Positions 1 through 5,679 of a stretch of 5,679 nt of DNA are shown here, one piece after another. Every line of letters begins with the position of its first letter. The stretch's first letter is position 1. Location: contig CAMPGT010000252.1 in assembly GCA_946885665.1 (NCBI GenBank), positions 1 through 5,679 on the forward strand, given 5' to 3'. Position numbers and translations under genes: made by a program. Source of the DNA: an uncultured Chitinophagaceae bacterium. GTDB lineage: Bacteria; Bacteroidota; Bacteroidia; Chitinophagales; Chitinophagaceae. The notes beneath the pieces were generated by a model that saw nothing but the letters and a program-made list of their open reading frames with translations, was not told where the DNA came from and ran no database searches.

Positions 1-2787
1 GAAGCTGCCGTCTTCCAGCCAGCGGTCGGTGTCGCCCCTCGAATTCAGCGTTGATGCATACAGTGCGCGCGGCACATCAGTGTTGGGATTATCGGGTGTC
101 CACGGCTTGATGCCTTTGCGGTAATTGGAATTGTCGTCGAAGCGGTCAACAAGGCTGTAGTATCCGTTGAAAACCGTTGCGCCGAACGAACCGAACCAGT
201 TCATCGACAGGCTGAAATTTTTATAAGAAGCGCCCATGTTCAATCCCAGTTCCATATCGGGCCACGGACTAGCTACCACTACTTTATCCGTGTTGGTGAT
301 TTGACCGTCGCCATCGTTATCCCTGAACCGGATGTCGCCTGGTTTTGCATCGGGCTGGATAACGGTATTATCCTTATTGCGATAATTATCTATCTCAGCC
401 TGTGTTTGAAACAGTCCGTCGGTTTGCAGAACATACCACATGCCGATGGGCGAACCAATTTCTGTAACCGTATTGCCTACAAAAATGTTGTTGCGCCCGT
501 AACCCAGTTCAATCACTTCATTGCGGAGTGTGGTGAGGTTGGCGCCAATGTAATAACTAAAGTCGTTGATGGTTGACCTGTAGGTGGCGGAAAATTCAAA
601 ACCTGTATTTCTCAGCGTGGCCGCATTGACCACGGGATTGCCGCCATCGTTTCCGGTCGTAACGGCCACGGGCATATCCGTTAATACATCTTTCGTTTCT
701 GCAATAAAATACTCGGCGGTCAGCGATAACTTTCTGTTGAACAGTTCAGCATCCAAACCCACATTGGTCTGGCTCAGCTGCTCCCAGCGAAGATCGCGGT
801 TAACGAGTCTTACCTGCGTGGCGCCGGGAACAATGTGCTGATCGCGGCCGATGGCAATTGTTGAGAAAGTATTGATGGTGGGGATGTAATCCCAGTAACC
901 GATGTTGCTGCTGCCCAGTCTTCCGTAGCTACCCCTGATCTTAAGATCGTTCAGCCAGGTAACATTGAAAAAACTTTCGCGGCTGATGCGCCATGCGGCC
1001 GATACCGACGGAAATGTTTTCCATTGATCATTCCGGCCGAGGCGGGATGTTCCGTCACGGCGAATGACTGCGTTCAAAAGATATTTGTCATCGAAATTAT
1101 ATTCTACCCTGCCGAGATAAGACAGGATGATAGCTTCCTGCTCGTAACCGCCGGTCTGCGGTTCGTTGCCCTGGTCCAATACGCTATAATAATAGCCGGA
1201 TGAATTACGAAGCACGTTGCGCTTGGTGCCCCATATCTGGGCATATTCATCGTGCTGGTAGGTTTGGCCCACAACAGCGTTGATGCTGTGTCTGCCGAAC
1301 TGCTCGGTAAAGGCAAGCGTATTTTCAATGAGCGACGATTGAAACCTTGCTCTGTTCTCGTTAAGAATTGCCGGGTCGTACGCCTGGTTGAGTGTCCAGT
1401 TGCCTTCTTTGCGCAAATAGTCGTAGTGGTCGTTGCTGGTTTCGTAACCGAGGTTGAGCCTGTATTTGAGGAAGGGCAGGAACTGAATTTCGCCCCACAC
1501 ATTTCCGCGAACGCGAAGGTTTTCATTTGTTCTGTCTTCGAGCGCCGCGATGGCCACGGGGTTTGTTCCAAACGTACGCGCCTTCGATTCACTTCCATAG
1601 CCAAAGCCGCCCGGGTTAGCAGGATCGTACACAGGTATGGTGGGCAATAGGCGCACAACATCGGCGTAAGGGTTGCCCGACATCTCATCAGTAAATGCAT
1701 TCGTGATGGCAATATTTTCACCGATGCTGAAAATACCTTTCGATCCCTGCGAATTAACCCGCACACCGATGCGTTTGAAATCGGTGCTGATCACCGTACC
1801 CTTGTTCCGGAAATAATTACCTGACACGAAATACGAACCATTTTCACCACCGCCCGAAAAGGACATATTATAATCATGCATGTATCCCGTTTGAAACGCC
1901 TCATCCTGCCAGTCGGTGTTGATGGCAGTATTCAAATCCTGGCGTGGTGCGCCCGCATTATCATAAGCCATGTAATTGAGGTCGGTAAATTCTTTGGTGT
2001 CGGCCAGTTCGTAACGCGGTGTGGTTTGCACACTTGTTTTTCCTGAGAACTCGATCTGCAAAGGTCCCTTTCTTCCTCTCTTAGTGGTGATGATGATGAC
2101 GCCGTTTGCCGCGCGCGACCCATAAATAGCGGCTGCAGAGGCATCTTTCAATACCTGGATGGATTCGATGTCGTTTGGGTTGAAGTCGCGATTGGCCGTT
2201 GTGATCAGTCCGTCAATAACATATAATGGATTGGTGCCGCTCACATTCTTGATACCTCTTATCTGGATCCTCGCTTCGGAACCCGGCCTGCCACCCGACC
2301 GCACATTGACGCCGGTAACCAGTCCCTGCATGGCTTCTGCAACAGTGGTGGCCTGGCGTTTTTTCAACTCAGAGGGAGATACGACTGAAACGGCGCCGGT
2401 GAGATCTCTCTTTCTTTGCGTTCCGTAACCCACCACCACCACTTCACCCAGGTCGGAGATGCCTTCTTCCAGTTGCACATTCACCACCGATTGGCCGGCA
2501 ATGGAAACCTCTTGTGTGGCAAACCCTACCGAACTGAACACTAGCGTTTGCACGTCGTCGTTCACGGTCAACTTATAGTTGCCGTTAACGTCAGTGGCGG
2601 TTCCGAGCGAGGTGTTCTTGATGTTGACGCTCACACCCGGCAGCATCTGGCCGGCTTTATTTGTTACCTGTCCGCTAACCTCGTGCTGTGTCTGCGCTAG
2701 TGTTGGTGAAAAAATAAATAAGCTGGAAAAAAGGAAAAGGAAAAACCGGTGAGGCAATAGCCGGTTCGCCAGTGGATTTTTTTTCAT
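1..2787 (-). CDS. SusC/RagA-family TonB-dependent outer-membrane transporter (3' end outside window)
   Basis: This is the outer-membrane barrel of a SusC/SusD-type pair, which imports oligosaccharides or other large nutrients into the periplasm using TonB energy. The ATG at 2787 opens a frame of 929 codons with no stop; an in-frame stop at 2802-2800 leaves it as the only ATG. Residues 1-31 are a signal peptide: MKK, a Phe/Leu-rich core, likely cleavage at TLA|Q. Residues ~37-108 form the carboxypeptidase-regulatory-like beta-sandwich (LPGVSV, GTATDVNGNY). A TonB-box/linker segment with VVVVGYGTQ and DLTGAV lies at ~116-133. The plug follows to ~238, with PLYVIDG, NPNDIESIQVLKDASA and YGSRAANGVIIITTKRG. 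The rest is barrel, including the family-typical GDIRFRDNDGDG at ~817-828. The window ends at WLEDGSF, a conserved stretch usually ~100 residues before the end, so the full length should be about 1,020-1,040. There is no STN domain, so coupling to an anti-sigma factor is unlikely, which fits control by the divergent HTCS. A SusD-like gene is expected beyond the left edge. The substrate cannot be assigned. Confidence 0.97.
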   Translation of the reverse strand, partial: MKKNPLANRLLPHRFFLFLFSSLFIFSPTLAQTQHEVSGQVTNKAGQMLPGVSVNIKNTSLGTATDVNGNYKLTVNDDVQTLVFSSVGFATQEVSIAGQSVVNVQLEEGISDLGEVVVVGYGTQRKRDLTGAVSVVSPSELKKRQATTVAEAMQGLVTGVNVRSGGRPGSEARIQIRGIKNVSGTNPLYVIDGLITTANRDFNPNDIESIQVLKDASAAAIYGSRAANGVIIITTKRGRKGPLQIEFSGKTSVQTTPRYELADTKEFTDLNYMAYDNAGAPRQDLNTAINTDWQDEAFQTGYMHDYNMSFSGGGENGSYFVSGNYFRNKGTVISTDFKRIGVRVNSQGSKGIFSIGENIAITNAFTDEMSGNPYADVVRLLPTIPVYDPANPGGFGYGSESKARTFGTNPVAIAALEDRTNENLRVRGNVWGEIQFLPFLKYRLNLGYETSNDHYDYLRKEGNWTLNQAYDPAILNENRARFQSSLIENTLAFTEQFGRHSINAVVGQTYQHDEYAQIWGTKRNVLRNSSGYYYSVLDQGNEPQTGGYEQEAIILSYLGRVEYNFDDKYLLNAVIRRDGTSRLGRNDQWKTFPSVSAAWRISRESFFNVTWLNDLKIRGSYGRLGSSNIGYWDYIPTINTFSTIAIGRDQHIVPGATQVRLVNRDLRWEQLSQTNVGLDAELFNRKLSLTAEYFIAETKDVLTDMPVAVTTGNDGGNPVVNAATLRNTGFEFSATYRSTINDFSYYIGANLTTLRNEVIELGYGRNNIFVGNTVTEIGSPIGMWYVLQTDGLFQTQAEIDNYRNKDNTVIQPDAKPGDIRFRDNDGDGQITNTDKVVVASPWPDMELGLNMGASYKNFSLSMNWFGSFGATVFNGYYSLVDRFDDNSNYRKGIKPWTPDNPNTDVPRALYASTLNSRGDTDRWLEDGSF

Positions 2788-2804
2788 AATAGCTAAGCTT
2801 TAGT

Positions 2805-2812
2805 TAGATTTG
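2805..2812 (+). promoter_or_regulatory. Candidate -7 element (TAGATTTG) for the HTCS gene
   Basis: TAGATTTG matches all six fixed bases of the Bacteroidota primary-sigma -7 consensus TAnnTTTG. Transcription would start about 5-8 bp downstream, near 2817-2820, giving a 5' leader of about 70 nt before the GTG at 2891. The partner -33 element (TTTG-like) is poor: the right distance upstream carries only a T-run ending in TTTC (2777-2785), which also encodes the start of the transporter on the other strand. A six-base match can arise by chance, so this is a candidate. Confidence 0.45.
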
Positions 2813-2815
2813 ATG

Positions 2816-2831
2816 TCTCCCCGCATGGAGA
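2816..2831. other. Short inverted repeat, possible hairpin
   Basis: TCTCC (2816-2820) and GGAGA (2827-2831) are complementary across the six-base loop CCGCAT, with one possible extra G-T pair outside. It would lie at or near the very 5' end of an HTCS transcript started from the -7 element at 2805-2812. The stem is only five pairs and no T-run follows, so it is not a convincing terminator. It may stabilise the mRNA end, bind a protein, or mean nothing. Confidence 0.2.
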
Positions 2832-2837
2832 TTCGCG

Positions 2838-2866
2838 CGTTCATAAATTGCATTGTAAATTGAACG
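2838..2866. promoter_or_regulatory. 29-bp repeat element, candidate HTCS operator
   Basis: The outer arms CGTTCA (2838-2843) and TGAACG (2861-2866) are perfect inverted repeats separated by 17 bp. Within and overlapping them is a direct repeat, TAAATTG at 2844-2850 and again at 2856-2862, offset by 12 bp. AraC-family output domains such as those of HTCS proteins commonly bind paired half-sites, so this is the best operator candidate in the gap. It sits 50 bp upstream of the transporter ATG and 24 bp upstream of the HTCS GTG. The repeats are short and the region is AT-rich, so chance occurrence is a real possibility. Confidence 0.35.
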
Positions 2867-2877
2867 ATTTATATTTT

Positions 2878-2882
2878 AAAGG
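2878..2882 (+). promoter_or_regulatory. Ribosome-binding site (AAAGG) supporting the GTG start of the HTCS gene
   Basis: AAAGG lies eight bases before the GTG at 2891, a suitable distance for pairing with the 16S rRNA tail. Bacteroidota often lack strong Shine-Dalgarno sites, so this is supporting evidence only. It helps fix the start because there is no in-frame ATG between the upstream stop (TGA, 2861-2863) and the signal-peptide region. Confidence 0.45.
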
Positions 2883-2890
2883 CTACGCTC

Positions 2891-5679
2891 GTGCGTATCA
2901 ATATTTCAACCTTTTGTTGCAACTTATTGCCCATCGTCTTGCTGCTTTTGCTGCCGGTGCACAACCTGATTGCGCAGTCGTATTACTTTAACCATTACCA
3001 GGTAGAGGACGGACTTTCGAACAACGCCGTGATCTGCAGTATCCAGGACAAAAACGGCTTTCTATGGTTCGGGACGAAAGATGGGTTGAACAGGTTTGAG
3101 GGGTATTCCTTTAAGGTGTTTAGAAACAATGGCGATGATTCGCTTACAATAGGCAGCAATTTTATCTATAGCCTCCACGAAGATAGTGAAGGTAATTTAT
3201 GGGTGGGCTGCGACCGCGGGCTTTATCTGTACAACCCCACCATGGAGAGTTTCAGCGCGGTTGATGTTGCACCTACGAGCGAGGTCAGGGACATACAGGA
3301 ATATGCCGGCGACCTTTGGTTCGTATGCAAAGGACAATTATACCAATATAATAAAACAACAGGTGTATGCAGGGTCTTCCGGAGAACCGGCGCCGGAGGA
3401 GCCACCTCTGTTTGCCTGTCGGGTGGTACATTATGGGTGGCAACCAGTTCCGGAACGCTTGAAAAATACGATCCGTCCAAACGCTCCTTCACCGCATACG
3501 AGGTATTTGGAAAATTGAACCGCTCCGCTTCGAAATGGATAGAAACCATCTATGATACCGGCAAGGGAAGCCTGCTGGTGGGCACATCGAAACATGGAGC
3601 AAAGCTGTTTGATACCCATACCAACGCGGTTCACGACATATTGATCTATAATACCGACAAAACGGAAATTTTTGTGCGCGACTTTATTCATCACTCCGGC
3701 GATGAATACTGGATAGCGTCAGAATCGGGAATATATGTTTACAACATGAAGACAAGGGAGTACACCTCGTTGAAAAAAAACTACAACGATCCCTATTCCA
3801 TTTCCGACAACGCCGTGTACACCTTCTGCAAAGACAGGGAGGGCGGCATCTGGGCCGGCACGTATTTCGGCGGACTGAATTACTTTCCCAGGCAATACGC
3901 CCACTTCAAAAAATTCTTTCCGCAATACGACATGAACTCCATCAGCGGCAATGCCGTGCGCGAAATATGCAAAGATGAGCAAGGCAACATGTGGATCGGC
4001 ACTGAGGACGCCGGGCTGAATAAATTAAATCCCGAGACAGGGAAGTTCACGCATTTCTCACCCGGCAAATCACGGGGCAGTATCGCTCACACCAACATCC
4101 ACGGCCTGCTGCTGCAAGGCAATGAATTGTGGATCGGCACTTTTCATCATGGCCTCGATGTCATGAACATTCAAACAGGCAAGGTAATTCGCCATTACAG
4201 CATGACCACCCATTCGCTGGCGAGCGACTTCATCTATTGCCTGTATGCCACACGCTCCGGGAAAATACTGGTTGGCACCGATCATGGGCTGTACTATTAT
4301 GACAGGCAGAAAGATGATTTTACGCTCATCGAAAAAATTCCACCGGCATTTTACACCATCATCTACGAAGATCATGAAGGAATGATATGGGCGGGAACCT
4401 ACAGCGAGGGATTATATTACTTTCACCCGCAAACCGGGCAAAGCGGCCACCTGAAATATGAGCCCGGCAGTGCATCGAGCCTCAGTGGCAACCGCGTGAA
4501 CTGGATCATGGAAGATGCGCACAAAACTTTATGGATAGCCACCGAAGGCGGGTTGTGCGAAATGAACCGGGAAACAAAAACATTCAGGCAGTTTACCACC
4601 AGGAACGGATTTCCGAGCAACATGATCTTCGCAGTGCTCGAAGACAAGCAAAAGAATTTCTGGATCAGTTCGTCAAAGGGCCTCGTTCATTTTTCGCCCG
4701 CAACAAATTACATTCATGTCTATACAAAGGCCGATGGCTTATTGAGCGACCAGTTCAATTATAATTCTGCCTTCAAAGATGCCGATGGAAGAATGTATTT
4801 CGGAAGCGTCAAGGGGTTGATCAGTTTTCATCCCGATGGATTTCTCAAAAGCGATTTTCAGCCTCCTGTTTACATCACCGGTTTCCAGGTGTACGACAAA
4901 GAGCTGCCGATCAATAAAGAAGGATCGCCTTTGAAAAGATCGATCAGCTTCACGAAATCCATTACGCTGCGGCACGACGAGTCGTCGTTCAGCATTGATT
5001 TTGCCGCCCTCAGCTACACCGCTCCCGAAACCACCGAATATGCGTACAGGATGGATGGGCTCAATGAAAACTGGACGTACCTCAAAGTCAATCGCAAAGC
5101 GTATTTCACACAACTGGCGCCGGGAAATTATACTTTTTATGTAAAGGCCTCCCGGAACAGCAACAACTGGAACGGCCACCCTGCCGTTCTGGAAATAAAA
5201 ATATTGCCGCCATGGTGGGCGAGCCCTTACGCGTATGTGTTATATGCAGTGATATTGCTCACTGTGGTGTATGTTGTTGTACGCGGTTATCTGAAACGAT
5301 CCGAAGCAAAAAACCGGAGGAAGCTTGAATTGCTGGAGCATGAAAAAGAAAAAGAACTTTATCATGCCAAAATTGAATTCTTCACACACATCGCCCACGA
5401 AATCCGCACACCGCTTACGCTGATCAAGGGACCGATGGAAAAGGTAATGAAACAGGCCCGCGACCAGGCAGGCATCAGGAATAACCTGGTGATCATGGAA
5501 AACAACACCAACAGGTTACTCGATCTCACCTCTCAGTTGCTGGATTTCAGGAAAACCGAGATCAACGGGTTCGACCTCAATTTCGTGAAGACGAATGTTT
5601 CGGAATTGCTCAACAATCAATACCAGCAATTCAAAACGGCTGCGGAACAAAAGGAATTGCATTTTATTATAGATGTTCC
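2891..5679 (+). CDS. Hybrid two-component system (HTCS) sensor kinase/regulator, N-terminal 929 residues (3' end outside window)
   Basis: This is a one-protein two-component system that senses a periplasmic ligand, usually an oligosaccharide, and activates a nearby uptake operon. The GTG start is chosen because it is the only likely start after the in-frame TGA at 2861-2863, has AAAGG upstream, and gives a good signal peptide (MRIN, Leu-rich core, cleavage at LIA|QS after residue 28). Residues ~31-650 hold fourteen reg_prop beta-propeller blades of the LWxGTxxGL type, with the W-position residue at 59, 104, 143, 182, 229, 274, 321, 368, 414, 460, 500, 548, 591 and 636, i.e. two seven-bladed propellers. 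A Y_Y_Y domain covers ~704-772 (EYAYRMDGL, NYTFYVKA). One membrane helix lies at ~777-797 after PPWW, followed by a charged coiled-coil linker (~802-830). The phosphoacceptor helix has FFTHIAHEIRTPLTLI with His836, then LLDFRKTE. The frame is open at the window edge. The HATPase, receiver and AraC-type DNA-binding domains are expected beyond it but not seen. If those were absent it would be a plain propeller-type histidine kinase. Confidence 0.95.
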   Translation, partial: MRINISTFCCNLLPIVLLLLLPVHNLIAQSYYFNHYQVEDGLSNNAVICSIQDKNGFLWFGTKDGLNRFEGYSFKVFRNNGDDSLTIGSNFIYSLHEDSEGNLWVGCDRGLYLYNPTMESFSAVDVAPTSEVRDIQEYAGDLWFVCKGQLYQYNKTTGVCRVFRRTGAGGATSVCLSGGTLWVATSSGTLEKYDPSKRSFTAYEVFGKLNRSASKWIETIYDTGKGSLLVGTSKHGAKLFDTHTNAVHDILIYNTDKTEIFVRDFIHHSGDEYWIASESGIYVYNMKTREYTSLKKNYNDPYSISDNAVYTFCKDREGGIWAGTYFGGLNYFPRQYAHFKKFFPQYDMNSISGNAVREICKDEQGNMWIGTEDAGLNKLNPETGKFTHFSPGKSRGSIAHTNIHGLLLQGNELWIGTFHHGLDVMNIQTGKVIRHYSMTTHSLASDFIYCLYATRSGKILVGTDHGLYYYDRQKDDFTLIEKIPPAFYTIIYEDHEGMIWAGTYSEGLYYFHPQTGQSGHLKYEPGSASSLSGNRVNWIMEDAHKTLWIATEGGLCEMNRETKTFRQFTTRNGFPSNMIFAVLEDKQKNFWISSSKGLVHFSPATNYIHVYTKADGLLSDQFNYNSAFKDADGRMYFGSVKGLISFHPDGFLKSDFQPPVYITGFQVYDKELPINKEGSPLKRSISFTKSITLRHDESSFSIDFAALSYTAPETTEYAYRMDGLNENWTYLKVNRKAYFTQLAPGNYTFYVKASRNSNNWNGHPAVLEIKILPPWWASPYAYVLYAVILLTVVYVVVRGYLKRSEAKNRRKLELLEHEKEKELYHAKIEFFTHIAHEIRTPLTLIKGPMEKVMKQARDQAGIRNNLVIMENNTNRLLDLTSQLLDFRKTEINGFDLNFVKTNVSELLNNQYQQFKTAAEQKELHFIIDV

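Larger units (their letters stand above)
2788..2890. promoter_or_regulatory. Shared divergent promoter region between SusC-like gene and HTCS
   Basis: These 103 bp separate the two start codons and must hold the 5' ends of both transcripts unless a promoter lies inside a coding region. On the plus strand there is an exact TAnnTTTG match (2805-2812). On the minus strand I found no convincing -7 or -33 element for the transporter, as expected if that promoter is weak alone and depends on an activator. The middle holds a short hairpin (2816-2831) and a repeat element (2838-2866). No open frame or RNA gene is apparent. The regulatory role is inferred from the gene arrangement. Confidence 0.7.

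Noticed and set aside
301..330. Calcium-binding EF-hand-like loop (DNDGDG) in the transporter
   Set aside because: An Asp/Gly-rich segment after GDIRF is routine in SusC/RagA barrels at this position, so it is not evidence of a special function.
1252..1650. 132-codon open frame on the plus strand opposite the transporter
   Set aside because: It is antisense to the barrel coding region, with no recognisable domain. It is best explained by the codon composition of the real gene.
1104..1766. 220-codon open frame on the minus strand
   Set aside because: It lies wholly inside the transporter gene in another frame of the same strand. Its Thr/Arg/Ser-rich translation has no family features, whereas the transporter frame reads through with clear conserved motifs.
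2777..2784. Run of eight T (eight A in the transporter's codons 2-4) as a possible slippage or phase-variation site
   Set aside because: Lys-rich starts encoded by A-runs are common in Bacteroidota signal peptides, and a similar eight-A run occurs within the HTCS gene (3773-3780). Nothing here indicates switching.
3186..3549. Overlapping open frames of about 110 codons on both strands inside the HTCS gene
   Set aside because: They overlap each other and the propeller-coding frame, and their translations show no family motif.
4739..5179. 146-codon open frame on the minus strand opposite the HTCS gene
   Set aside because: It is antisense to the last propeller blade and Y_Y_Y domain, whose frame is intact and conserved. 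It has no domain or start signals of its own.
1..5679. Mobile element, CRISPR array, RNA gene or novel system
   Set aside because: About 98% of the window is occupied by two intact coding frames of known families. The remaining 103 bp are too short for an RNA gene and show no insertion-sequence ends or CRISPR-type repeat array.

Overview
The window contains two long genes that face away from each other across a 103-bp gap, and both run off the window edges. On the minus strand (2787 down to 1) is an outer-membrane TonB-dependent transporter of the SusC/RagA family. On the plus strand (2891 to 5679) is the sensor half of a hybrid two-component system (HTCS) protein: signal peptide, fourteen beta-propeller blades, Y_Y_Y domain, one membrane helix and the histidine-kinase phosphoacceptor helix. 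I read both frames codon by codon and found no stop or frameshift. Each gives 929 complete codons before the edge.

The organism is almost certainly a member of Bacteroidota. SusC/RagA transporters and propeller-type HTCS regulators are characteristic of that phylum, and an exact Bacteroidota-type -7 element (TAnnTTTG) lies in the gap. A free-living, glycan-degrading lineage such as Chitinophagales, Cytophagales or Sphingobacteriales is plausible from the general look of the proteins, but nothing here fixes the order or genus.

Layout: 1-2787 SusC-like transporter, lacking roughly the last 90-110 residues; 2788-2890 shared divergent regulatory region with a candidate HTCS promoter, a short hairpin, a 29-bp repeat element and an AAAGG ribosome-binding site; 2891-5679 HTCS sensor kinase, lacking its ATPase, receiver and AraC-type DNA-binding parts.

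This is the edge of a polysaccharide utilization locus (PUL) or similar nutrient-uptake locus. The expected working model is that the HTCS senses an oligosaccharide in the periplasm through its propeller/Y_Y_Y region and then switches on the divergent SusC operon, where a SusD-like lipoprotein and glycoside hydrolases would be expected beyond the left edge. The substrate cannot be read from this window. I see no RNA gene, mobile element, CRISPR array or unprecedented system. The least explained sequence is the repeat element in the divergent promoter region.
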